NCBI GenBank assembly: GCA_964059195.1
Contig: CAXKWD010000006.1
Location: 63,629,073-63,693,072, forward strand
Reading direction: 5' to 3'
Length of the DNA: 64,000 bases
Source: Ectobius pallidus
Lineage: Eukaryota; Arthropoda; Insecta; Blattodea; Ectobiidae
Shown piece by piece: positions 35,112 through 44,425 of this stretch. Position numbers and translations under genes: made by a program. The notes below the pieces were generated by a model, which was not told the origin of the DNA, ran no database searches, and saw nothing but the letters and a program-made list of their open reading frames with translations. Numbering within the stretch: the first letter of the stretch is position 1; the number at the start of each line of letters is the position of its first letter.

Positions 35112-37718
35112 CTAGTCTTCTGAGTCATGGATAGGTAAGGGTGCCAATTTAACAATTGGCCTCTTAAATGAACCTGAGGGGGTACGAACAGTAACCACCC
35201 TGACAAGGGAATCAGGACCAGGATGAACCTTTTCAATAACACCCATAATCCATCTCAAAGGAGGAACGTTGTCTTCCATTACTAAGACTGGAGTGCCTAT
35301 TGACACATTAGGCATAGTTCTAGTCCATTTAGACTTCCTTTGAAGCGAATGGAGATAATCAGATGACCATCTCTTCCAAATACAGGTCACTAAATGATTG
35401 AGATTGTTCCAACGGGAACGGAGAGTATACCCGCCAGAAAGATCTGGACTAGGCAAAGATATAATAGCCTTTCCAATGAGGAAATGGCCAGGAGTAATAA
35501 AAGTAGAGTCATTGACGTCCTCGTACAGGGTGGTAAGAGGGCGTGAATTCAATAGAGACTCTATCTGAATGAGAAGAGTAGACATCTCTTCGTAGTCAAA
35601 ATTAAAAGAAGGTGCCATCCTATTAAGATGAATTTTCATCGAACGAACGGCAGCTTCATGAAGACCTCCCATATGTGGCGAATGAGGAGGTAGGAAATTC
35701 CATTTAATACGTAGGTGAGAAGTGGCATCCTGAATAATAGATTGATAATCATAAGATTGAAGTAGCTTGACAAGATTCTGTAAGTCAACCTTAGCGCCTA
35801 TGAAATTACTACCATTATCAGATGAAATGGAAGCAGGTGTGCCACGACGACAAGTAAATCTGGCGAAGGCAGAAAGAAAAGCACGAGCAGTGAGAGCGGT
35901 AACCAGCTCAATATGAACTGCCTTCGTAGACATACATACAAAGATAGCTATGTAAGCTTTGATACGAGTCTTTGAGCGAGGACCTCCATATTTGATGGAG
36001 TACGGCCCAGCGTAATCAACGCTAACATCATTGAATGCAGATGTATAATTAACCCTTTCAGAGGGCAAGTCAGCCATCTTTTGCTGAAATGGCTGAGGAT
36101 TAAAGCGTAAGCATTTAACACAGGTTCTCAAAACACTGCGGATAGTCTTACGAAGAGAAAATATCCAAAATTTCTCTCTTAAATGAGACATGATTAGTTG
36201 AGGTCCAGCATGCAACAATCTAATATGAGTATAATAAATAAGGTGCCTAGTAAATCCATGCTTAGCTGGCAATAGCATCTGATGCTTGTGTTCAAACGTT
36301 AAGTTGGAATTTTTGAGGCGTCCACCAACTCGAAGGATACCATCTTGAAGCATGAAAGGGCTAAACTGATGTAGCTTGCTTGTAATCGATACTTCAAGAC
36401 CAGTGGAAAGAGATTGAATCTCCTTGGAATAAACTTGACGCTGAATTATTTTAACACAGCAATTGATAGAATTCTCGATTTCAATAGGCAACAATGGACC
36501 TTCAGATCGAGTCTGAGCCTTACGGCAATTATTGGCAAATCTCAAAATGAAAGCCATAATGCGAACAGTCTTTAAATAGCTGAACTTAGCTAACCAAGTG
36601 CTAAGGTCAGAAATATCAGACTCAATAAGAGCTACAACCTTCAGTTCTGGAGGCGGAGTAGAATGAGAAGGAGAATATTTAGCTGGCCATTTGAAAATAT
36701 CCTCAGATAACCAAGCAGGCCCAGACCACCATAATGGATTATTGAGGAGATCTGAGGGTGTAGATCCTCTCGAAATAACATCAGCAGGATTGTCCTTAGA
36801 AATAACATGCGACCAAGAGTCCATAGAAGTAGTCTCTTGGATGTCTGCAACTCTATTCGCCACAAAAGTTTTCAGTGTAATAGGTGAATGAGTCAGCCAA
36901 CTCAAGACTACTTTAGAATCGCTCCAGAGATGAATTGATTCTAAATTCAATTGAAGCATGGGCAAAACCTTGCTTAATAGGACAGACAAAAGATGAGCTG
37001 CCAAAAGCTCCAATCTGGGAATAGTGATTGCCTTTGTTGGAGCAACTCTAGACTTTCCGCATAATAAGGAGCATTTAGTATCACCAGCAAGATTAATAGA
37101 GCGCAGATAGATGCAAGCTCCATATGCGGCTTCACTGGCGTCGCAAAAACCATGGAGTTGGATAGAAATTGCATCTTGTACCAAAGCCAAGCGAGGAATA
37201 GCTATGTTGGAAATGGAATTCAGTTGGCTGTGAACCTTGATCCATTTGCTAGCAATTGAAGGAGGAATGGGATCATCCCAAGCCGTGGTTTCCTTCCATA
37301 AAGATTGAAAGATTATCTTACAGTGTGAAACGACTGGACAAATCAATCCCAAAGGGTCAAAAATAGACGCTATGCAAGATAGCAAGCTGCGTCTAGTACA
37401 TAGAGAGAAAGGCTTTGAAAAATCAATTGAAGTTTCAATTCTTAAGATGTCAGCTGAAGGTTGCCATATTAAACCCAAAGCCTTTAAAGAATTGGCATCA
37501 GAATCGCCAAAGGTGCGAAGATCGAGAGTCTCTCGATCTTCAAGAGGAATTTCTTGAAGTAACTCCGGCGTATTTGAGCTCCATTTGCGCGGTTGAAAGC
37601 CACCCAAAGGGAGAAGACTTCTTATCTGAAAAATCATTTCCTTGGCTTCAGAAATGCTAGAAGCAGTAGCGACAATATCATCAACGTAGATAGAATCATT
37701 AATTAGCTTAGCTGCCAA
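35112..37718 (-). CDS. BEL Pol, second part: RT end, RNase H region, integrase
   Basis: This part completes reverse transcription and integrates the copy. The RT catalytic YVDD lies at residues 11-14. A Pao-type region containing AYGACIYLR and LWSDSKVVLSWL (RNase H-like) follows around 200-280. Next comes an H2C2-type segment (HxxxxLLHAGPQ ... CVKCLRF). The integrase core has the catalytic triad near 567 (VDYAGPY), 632 (SSDNGSNF) and 687 (HMGGLHEAAV), spacing D-53-E. The C-terminal tail (RWNNLNHLVTCIWKRWSSDY ... MGVIEKVHPG) matches the BEL-specific C-terminal domain. Met at 37718 is not a true start. The frame continues from the upstream part through a one-base loss, and residues before YVDD extend upstream of this Met. 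Confidence 0.93.
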   Translation of the reverse strand: MAAKLINDSIYVDDIVATASSISEAKEMIFQIRSLLPLGGFQPRKWSSNTPELLQEIPLEDRETLDLRTFGDSDANSLKALGLIWQPSADILRIETSIDFSKPFSLCTRRSLLSCIASIFDPLGLICPVVSHCKIIFQSLWKETTAWDDPIPPSIASKWIKVHSQLNSISNIAIPRLALVQDAISIQLHGFCDASEAAYGACIYLRSINLAGDTKCSLLCGKSRVAPTKAITIPRLELLAAHLLSVLLSKVLPMLQLNLESIHLWSDSKVVLSWLTHSPITLKTFVANRVADIQETTSMDSWSHVISKDNPADVISRGSTPSDLLNNPLWWSGPAWLSEDIFKWPAKYSPSHSTPPPELKVVALIESDISDLSTWLAKFSYLKTVRIMAFILRFANNCRKAQTRSEGPLLPIEIENSINCCVKIIQRQVYSKEIQSLSTGLEVSITSKLHQFSPFMLQDGILRVGGRLKNSNLTFEHKHQMLLPAKHGFTRHLIYYTHIRLLHAGPQLIMSHLREKFWIFSLRKTIRSVLRTCVKCLRFNPQPFQQKMADLPSERVNYTSAFNDVSVDYAGPYSIKYGGPRSKTRIKAYIAIFVCMSTKAVHIELVTALTARAFLSAFARFTCRRGTPASISSDNGSNFIGAKVDLQNLVKLLQSYDYQSIIQDATSHLRIKWNFLPPHSPHMGGLHEAAVRSMKIHLNRMAPSFNFDYEEMSTLLIQIESLLNSRPLTTLYEDVNDSTFITPGHFLIGKAIISLPSPDLSGGYTLRSRWNNLNHLVTCIWKRWSSDYLHSLQRKSKWTRTMPNVSIGTPVLVMEDNVPPLRWIMGVIEKVHPGPDSLVRVVTVRTPSGSFKRPIVKLAPLPIHDSED

Positions 37719-37768
37719 TGGAAATCTATCTCCTTCATCAATAGTGAGCTGCTTAAGAGCTCTTGTGG

Positions 37769-40700
37769 CTAAGAATGCACTGTACCATAGGTAACAGTCT
37801 TCAGATTGTACAATTTGATGGGCTCTGCTTGAGAGCTTCTCCAGAAGATCTGTTGAAATTGTTGATGACTCCTATGAACCATGACCTGCCTATACATTTT
37901 GGCAATGTCAGAAGTGAAAGCGATAGGCTTGAAACGGAATCGGAGCAATATAGAAAACAGATCTGGCTGCACTACTGAACCAACGGCAAGAATGTCGTTA
38001 AGTGACTTGCCAGATGAAGATTTCGCCGAAGCATCAAACACTACCCTCAACTTAGTGGTAGTGCTGGATGGCTTAAATACAGGGTGATGAGGAATTACAT
38101 ATTCGTACTTAGCAGTACAATCCTCAATAGCAGGTTCCATATGACCCAGCTCTTCATATTCAGACATAAACTTGCAATACTCTAAATGGAGAGAGGGATT
38201 AGAAAATAATCGCTTCTCCAAAGAATGAAACCTTTTTAAAGCTTGGGCTTTAGTAGTGCCCAAAGTCTCTGGGTCAATTCGAAAGGGAAGCTTCACAATA
38301 TACCTCCCATCAGAATCTCTCTGAGTAGTGTCTAAGAAATGCTTCTCACAGAAGGACTCGTCAGGGAAAGGAGCACAATTAGAAACCTTCTCTAACTCCC
38401 AAAATTTAGTGAGTTGATTACTAACATCTTCATCAGAAGTTAGGAAGGCTGAATAATTGGCAAAGGTTTCCCCGGAATTAGCAGGGTTAAATATGGGAGA
38501 GTTATTCTGATTGAATCGCTTCTTGCGATGAGTCAAATGAGTATGATGACGTTGGGGAGAAAGAGAAGGAGGCAATTTGCCTGAGAAATACCAGCCTAGC
38601 TTGGAATTCTGAATGGTGGGATAGTTGGGAGCAGATATCTGACCAGGAACTATGATTTGAGAAAAGATTTCAACTCCCAAGAGTAAGTCAACATATTTAG
38701 TTTCATTAAACTGCAAATCAGCTAATTGCAGATTGGGGGGAATATTCCATTCCTGAATGTCAATTAAGTGTTTTGGAAACTTGGATGTGGAGATTTCTGG
38801 GACAATAATAGCCTCAGTATCACAGTACCAAGGAGTGGCACGAGATCTGAGTGATATCAATGCAAGCTTTAGTGTGCTTACATTAGTGGACAGTACCCCA
38901 GCCAGCGTAGTGCGATGAGGTAAAGGAGACAAGCCTAACTGTTTAAATAACCTATTACTGATTAGGTTACAGTCAGAACCGCTATCTAGAAACGCTGTAG
39001 CCTCTACAGCACGACTATTTTTGTCGAGAATTACCACAGTGGCCGTGGGAAGCAGACATTTTTGCTGTGATTTTTCAGAGGACATTACATTGACTATATT
39101 TTCTGCCGGCGAATTATTAGAAGCAGGATTGTGCAAATAAGTACTGTGTTTTGCGTTGCAAACACTGCAACGATAGTTACTACAATTGGATTCGTGGCCG
39201 TTTGCGCCAAGGCAAACACGACAACAATTGTGATCTTTCACAAATTGATCACGATGCACAAATTTCATTGTCTTGAACTTGTCACAGCGATAGAGAGGAT
39301 GTTGCGCATTATGACAACAAATACAATTGTTTCTCGTGGGCTGATGTTTGACCTTAGCTTTGGTAGTGAGAGCAGAAGTAGGCGCAGATTTAGCAGACTG
39401 ACTACGCAGGGCTGCCTCCGTCATCTGCAACACCCTGACTCTCGACTCCAAAAAGCTAAACAAATCTTCGAGTTTAGGGAGCCTACCAAGTTTAATTGAG
39501 GACTCCCAATCCTTGATTAGACTCACAGGGAGCTTATCCACAATTATACGTGAAATGATGAGGTCAGACAAGGAAACCTCAGTATTCAAAGCGTGCAGAG
39601 CATGCACGGTGCTTACAAAATGGTCCAAGTAGCGTTGAAGCGACTCTGCGGAAGACCCTACTATGGAGGGTGCAGAGAATAGATGATCTAAGTGCGTATT
39701 TGCAATCAAACGATCATTGTCAAACCTTTCTGCTAAGGTTTTCCAAGCTACTTCGAAAGTAGCAGATGAAACGGGAATATTTTGTATAACAGTCATCACT
39801 TCAGGTGACAAACATGATTTCAGATATTGGAATTTATCCATATCTGAAATGTGGCTGTGATTTATGATGAGGGATGTAAAGGTATCCCTGAACTCAATCC
39901 AATTCCTAGGATCGCCGGAAAATTGAGGTAATTTTAATTCCGGGAGCTTGGGCAAATTAGGGAGATGAGAGTCAAGCGATGAACGCTGACTAATCGATTG
40001 AGATTGTTCAGACTCATACAATAGCTTGTTGTCGAGAATGAGTGAGTCAATAAATAAAAAGGCAGCAGCATATTCAGTTTGAATATGCTGTTCTAGATGC
40101 TCAGCCTCCTGATCCGAAACATCAAAGAATTGAGGACTTTCATCCCTATATCTATCCATAAGCCTTTGAAGTTCGGAACGATGGAACAAAGCCTTACGGT
40201 ATGAGAGTTTATCTTGAATCTCAAATTCATGTATAGTTTGAAATGTATTGAAGAGCTGAACCCTTAACCGTTCAAAACTAGCAAGAGCCTTAGCTTTAGC
40301 CTCGGCGGCAATAGCTTTAGCCTCAGCTTCTTTGCGTTCGGCTTTAGCTCTTTCCTGTTCGGCAATAGCCTTAGCTTCGGCCCTTTCTTGCTCGGCAATA
40401 GCCTTAGCTTCGGCCCTTTCTTGCTCGGCAATAGCCTTAGCCTCAGCTTCTTTGCGTTCGGCCTTAGCCCTCTCTTGCTCGGCAATAGCCTTAGCCTCAG
40501 CTTCTTTGCGTTCGGCTATAGCTTTAGCTTCGGCCCTCTCTTGCTCGGCAATAGCTTTATTGAAAGAAGTAATCTGTTTATTATAATATTGAGTAGCTCG
40601 ATTGATAACTTCCTCTACTTCTAATCTGTAAGCTTTTTCATGCTCAGAGTAAGCTAGTTCATCTATTTCAGATTGAACTTTATCATATTCATTTTCAAAC

Positions 40701-40891
40701 TGGTCTAGTTTATTTTTAAAATTCAAGAAGTCTTGGTAAGATCCTTCATCATCAATAACTGAATTAAGGATATTATTAGCCTTACGCGTAATCTTCGCCT
40801 TAATGGGAGTACGCTTAGCCTTAAGGGACTTTAAGACAACCTCAGGATTATCCATGATGTGATATTCGCAATTAATTGTCCAAAAAATCAC
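37769..40891 (-). CDS. BEL Gag-Pol, first part: Gag, protease, RT start
   Basis: Order of domains in 1,040 residues: an Ala/Glu/Lys/Arg/Gln coiled-coil of repeated AIAEQERAEAK units (about 110-205); a Gag-like region with PKLPELKLPQFSGDPRNWIE; three Cys/His knuckles (about 520-585, including CICCH...C and CRVCLGANGHESNC); the aspartic protease motif LDSGSDCNLIS (near 634-644); and RT beginning around 930-960 with LRVVFDASAKS. The frame then hits a stop at 37769-37771, just after TVTYGT, because of a one-base change, and the RT resumes in the next frame. Met at residue 13 (MDNPEVV, 40855) is a plausible true start. Confidence 0.93.
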   Translation of the reverse strand: MIFWTINCEYHIMDNPEVVLKSLKAKRTPIKAKITRKANNILNSVIDDEGSYQDFLNFKNKLDQFENEYDKVQSEIDELAYSEHEKAYRLEVEEVINRATQYYNKQITSFNKAIAEQERAEAKAIAERKEAEAKAIAEQERAKAERKEAEAKAIAEQERAEAKAIAEQERAEAKAIAEQERAKAERKEAEAKAIAAEAKAKALASFERLRVQLFNTFQTIHEFEIQDKLSYRKALFHRSELQRLMDRYRDESPQFFDVSDQEAEHLEQHIQTEYAAAFLFIDSLILDNKLLYESEQSQSISQRSSLDSHLPNLPKLPELKLPQFSGDPRNWIEFRDTFTSLIINHSHISDMDKFQYLKSCLSPEVMTVIQNIPVSSATFEVAWKTLAERFDNDRLIANTHLDHLFSAPSIVGSSAESLQRYLDHFVSTVHALHALNTEVSLSDLIISRIIVDKLPVSLIKDWESSIKLGRLPKLEDLFSFLESRVRVLQMTEAALRSQSAKSAPTSALTTKAKVKHQPTRNNCICCHNAQHPLYRCDKFKTMKFVHRDQFVKDHNCCRVCLGANGHESNCSNYRCSVCNAKHSTYLHNPASNNSPAENIVNVMSSEKSQQKCLLPTATVVILDKNSRAVEATAFLDSGSDCNLISNRLFKQLGLSPLPHRTTLAGVLSTNVSTLKLALISLRSRATPWYCDTEAIIVPEISTSKFPKHLIDIQEWNIPPNLQLADLQFNETKYVDLLLGVEIFSQIIVPGQISAPNYPTIQNSKLGWYFSGKLPPSLSPQRHHTHLTHRKKRFNQNNSPIFNPANSGETFANYSAFLTSDEDVSNQLTKFWELEKVSNCAPFPDESFCEKHFLDTTQRDSDGRYIVKLPFRIDPETLGTTKAQALKRFHSLEKRLFSNPSLHLEYCKFMSEYEELGHMEPAIEDCTAKYEYVIPHHPVFKPSSTTTKLRVVFDASAKSSSGKSLNDILAVGSVVQPDLFSILLRFRFKPIAFTSDIAKMYRQVMVHRSHQQFQQIFWRSSQAEPIKLYNLKTVTYGTVHS

Positions 40892-40940
40892 AATACTTCA
40901 CTTATTGAAGTTGGGAACCTGAGCTAAAGTCTAAGGTTAA

Positions 40941-41095
40941 TTGTTGCCCGCATTCGGGACAAATACAAAGATTAATAGTTGCCCGCGTATCGGACAAAAC
41001 ACATGATAAGTGTAACTGGTTTTACAAAGGTAAGTACAAGCGTGTAACACATGAAAAAGTGTAACTGGTTTTACAAAGGTAAGTACAAGTGTGTA
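40941..41095 (-). repeat. Short direct repeats in the BEL leader
   Basis: A 48-bp unit containing GTGTAACTGGTTTTACAAAG occurs twice (from 40999 and 41047). TTGCCCGC followed by a CGGACAAA end occurs twice at 40941-41000. They lie between the primer-binding site and Gag, where packaging signals are expected. Confidence 0.8.
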
Positions 41096-41401
41096 AATAC
41101 AAATACCCTTGAAAACATTCAGTGAAATCAGCTGTTGAAAATGGCCTCACACGTGTAAAACATGGAGGCGAAGCACTAAAATTAGCTTGAATGATAAAGA
41201 TGTAGTAATATTTACTACGCTCAAACTGACCTTAATAGTCAGGAGAAGAACAATGTGCTTCAATAGTCAATTATATAGTTAAATATAGTGCTCAAACAGC
41301 AATATCTGGAGCACCAACAGCTTTAAAGAATGAACTTATATTGAATAAGTCCGGGCGGAATGAAAAGGTAGTGTCGTTTACAATAAGTCTGTTACGATAG
41401 A

Positions 41402-41428
41402 GGTTCCATCCGGCCCGGAAAGGATCCA
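41402..41428 (-). promoter_or_regulatory. BEL primer-binding site, tRNA-Tyr-like
   Basis: Four bases inside the 5' LTR, the minus strand reads TGGATCCTTTCCGGGCCGGA. With small differences it resembles the complement of a tRNA-Tyr 3' end, including a T-arm-like GGTTCCATCC on the plus strand. The position is right for a primer site. The tRNA identity is tentative. Confidence 0.5.
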
Positions 41429-41432
41429 AAAA

Positions 41433-42494
41433 TGTACAACGTGCATCTCAGCGGACTGTATAATAGATAATTAGGGCTGATTAAAATCAAAATGCACGCC
41501 ATACATTCGAATAGAAAATAAAATAATAGGTTTACAAGAAACAAAGACCATAGGCGATGTAACACGACACTGAATTCTTCTTAAGCACAATCACTCGCTA
41601 ATTCTTGGTTGATGTCTTGAAGATCTTCTAAAAGCAGAGATGATTGAATCCGCCCAATAAAAAACCTTGTTGGTTTCAATACATATTTATTTAAAATTCC
41701 AGAGGACCACTCGACTTGATACGTCGAGAACTTGTAATTATTAATTAAGCATATACATATAGCAATTGTATGCTATAAATGTGAATTACAGTTAATCTTG
41801 TGATGTCTTTTAATCTCAAATCACAAACGCAATGCTAATGTCAATAAATTAACTTGCGTGTTGTATAGCGTCAAAGCAATATTCAAATATATATGAATAT
41901 TAAAATCTTTTAAACACTCACTTGTGTAATGACTCCTTCTTGTAACGAATATCACTACAGGAAATAATCCTGAAGTCCAATCAAGCTATATTAAAGCTAG
42001 TAGAGAAGCTTAGCAGCGACGTAGAAGAAATTCACCATTTTGCGGCGAATAATAATTAGAACTGCTTCTGTGCAGATAAAATTAATGTTGATAAATCCTT
42101 GAATCGTTGTAAACAGATTCCAAGACGAATAAGTATTAATAGCTGCTGCTAGCTACGTCCAGAGAGAATTGAAAATCCTTTCAGAGGATTACACAATAGA
42201 CGAAGAAGGAAGACGAATGAAGAAGTAAGGTTTGAATTGAAAACAATGACTTGTAACAATACTAAAAAAATCAATCCCATTGGACGAAGATAAAAACGAT
42301 TAGGCAATTTAAAGACAAAAGATTGTATTTTGACAATAAAAATAATAATTACTAGAAGGCCGTGAGAAAAATTAACATTGAATAAAATCTTACCAAGGCC
42401 GAAAAAAGACAAGAATAATTATTAAAAGATTATTATAGAAGGCCAAGAAAATAAAAAACTACGTCAAATCTCAAGTATCAAACATAACTGAACA
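41433..42494 (-). repeat. BEL 5' LTR
   Basis: Mirror of the 3' LTR at 33891-34952. The promoter and polyadenylation signals of the element should lie here, but I could not place them. Confidence 0.95.
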
Positions 42495-42499
42495 GACTG
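42495..42499. repeat. BEL target-site duplication, right copy (GACTG)
   Basis: Matches 33886-33890 exactly. Confidence 0.95.
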
Positions 42500-42590
42500 T
42501 GCAAGAATTATCACAAATTTCATGGACAGAGTCACTAGCTGCAGAGCAGGACGTGGTGGGCATATGCCAGATATAATTTTTCATACATAA
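42500..42590 (+). pseudogene. Tc1/mariner transposase C-terminus (continuation across BEL)
   Basis: The frame ARIITNFMDRVTSCRAGRGG and then HMPDIIFHT ends at TAA 42588-42590. The CRAxRGGH ending is the usual tail of this transposase group. It continues directly from the coding interrupted at 33885 when one target copy is discounted. Confidence 0.88.
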
Positions 42591-42860
42591 ATCGGAGCAT
42601 GGAACTTTGTATTCATGTATAAATATATGTCATTTCTTGAAAACAAAATGTATTATGTGCATTATTGGGGCACCCTTTATTATTGACTTGATAGTTAATA
42701 ATATTGTTAATTATTGTTAAATTGACAACTTCAAAACTTAGTTTGCTGATTGTTGACGAACCGGTGTGGTCACTGCAAGTTGGAAACGTTTCTGTTTTCA
42801 TTTTGCCCCCCCCCAAAATCTCGGAATTCGCGGGACCTTCAGTTACACTTGTAGTACCAT
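42591..42860. other. 3' flank of the transposase gene, terminus not found
   Basis: This stretch should include the right terminal repeat of the Tc1/mariner element, but no mirrored partner was identified on the left. Confidence 0.4.
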
Positions 42861-43152
42861 ATGAAGGGTCTAGGGGAATAACGATCAGTCACATTTTTTG
42901 GAAAAAAGTTATTTGATGTTGAATATTCAAAACCAATTGGAACGAAAACGTATATTCATACAAATTAATACTGTTGACAAAAATATAATTTGAGAGTGTA
43001 CAAGTGATATTGTAAAACAATTTTGCGATACAACTATTCTTTACAACAATACAAAAGATACAACATAACAAGTACACTCCCTGGCATGGAAAAAACGATC
43101 AATGTGCATACTGAAAATGAGAAAAATGTACTTATTCCTGCATTATAACTCA

Positions 43153-43725
43153 GCATGGTGGTGGGAAAGTTTCGTCATATTGATCATCACTCTTTGTAGT
43201 ACTCTGCGGCAAGGCACCGAAGAACTCCTGGGCAGATTCACTGCAGGATCTCATAAGTACCTGTAGATCTTGAAATTTTGCCGCAAGAACTGGAACTGGA
43301 ACTGGACTTTGATACAGTAATGTAGGAGTGTTTTCTTTGTGGAAAATTTGTACTCCAGCTTTACGCTGTTTTATCAATAACATCATAGCTCTCCCATTGT
43401 CCATTATATGTAGTTCTTAAAGTCTTGGGTGCTCTTGCGATAACTTCAGTTCTGCAATAGGACGAGTCTGAAATGAACACTTCTTCTTGTAAGGACTTTG
43501 AAAGTGTAATGTCCAATTATATACAAAACGTTGTTGAACCTCAACCACGGAGAAGGCAGAAGGCTTTTTCCTAGCCCTTCTTATTACGTCGTTCCACACA
43601 GCAGGAATTTCTACACAACTCTTTTGGTTGATGAGCCCCATATTCTTGTCACATTCCAGGCAGCTGTCACCAACGGGAAATGTAACTTGAATTTCTTAAA
43701 ACCTTTTTTTTTCCATGAATCAACC
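43153..43725 (-). pseudogene. C-terminal part of outer transposon gene (CGGQN family)
   Basis: Reading leftward the frame gives EIQVTFPVGDSCLECDKN, then GLINQKSCVEIPAVWNDVIR and a basic RRARKK. This matches, from family memory, a large uncharacterised group of insect transposon-borne proteins with an FPVxGHSxxPCDRxFGxI motif. Here GHS and PCDR are altered. In-frame stops lie at 43696-43698 and 43417-43419. The frame ends after FPPPC near 43153. It is the direct continuation of the coding at 47402-47640. Confidence 0.7.
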
Positions 43726-43733
43726 AGTGTAGG
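43726..43733. repeat. Target duplication of inner element, left (AGTGTAGG)
   Basis: AGTGTAGG recurs at 47394-47401 at the other end of the inner element. On the left, three extra bases (GTT) separate it from the terminal repeat, so the duplication may be 6-8 bp. Confidence 0.7.
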
Positions 43734-43736
43734 GTT

Positions 43737-44197
43737 AGGGTGGGCCGAAAAAAAACATTTTTTAAAAGTTGTAATAGCGCGGAAAAGTTGCGAATTAGGA
43801 AGACAAACAAGTGAAAAAAAAAAATTATCAGAATCGGTTGACATCTTCCGGTCGCGCACAGGCCCTAAACTTTTACAAAATATGGAAAAACGTCATTATT
43901 GCGATCATTTTTTATTTTTTTTAATTTTAGCTGTTTTTGTAATGTAATAGATTAATACGTCTTCGACTAGAGCCTAAAAACGTTGTGGTTAATTAGGTTT
44001 AGTTCAGTTGATATTTTTAGGTCGCGCATAAGCCTAAAATTTGCCGAAATATTGAAAATTTCACATTTTTATGTATTTTTTTAAGTCTATAATTTACTTT
44101 TATTTTGACGTAATAGCTCAAGTATTTTTACTTTAGAACATAAGAACATAGTAGTTTATTATGGAGTGATTAAATCAACAACTTCCGGTCGCGCAAT
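43737..44197. repeat. Left compound TIR of inner transposon
   Basis: Three ~165-bp units, each with 'taatag' near its start and a GGTCGCGCA-containing core. They would serve as repeated transposase-binding sites. Confidence 0.85.
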
Positions 44198-44425
44198 GAC
44201 CCCAATGTCAGACAAACTGTGCCTAAAAAGGTTAGGTAGGCCTATGACATGATGGATGATAACAGTAACAACGAGCATGGTTCTTTTTGACTTGTTTTAT
44301 ATTTAGAAAGCTTATTTATTAAAGTTACTGTATAGTTTTAACAATAAACATAGGCTACTTTAACAAAAAACAGAGTTCTGAAAAAATAGTACATGTTAGT
44401 TGAATCAGTCCATTAGCACTCTTTT

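Larger units (their letters stand above)
33891..42494 (-). mobile_element. Complete BEL/Pao LTR retrotransposon
   Basis: The 8,604-bp element has two 1,062-bp LTRs in TG...CA form, a primer-binding region, a leader, Gag and Pol coding in the order aspartic protease, RT, RNase H, integrase, and a perfect 5-bp target duplication. Only about three LTR differences are visible by eye (near 34142, 34169 and 34261), so it inserted recently. Coding is broken by one frameshift near 37777-37784, so this copy is probably inactive by itself. It lies inside a Tc1/mariner transposase gene. Confidence 0.95.

Noticed and set aside
40264..40624. Ala/Ser/Leu-rich plus- and minus-strand proteins opposite Gag
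   Set aside because: They are reading-frame shadows of the repeated AIAEQERAEAK codons.
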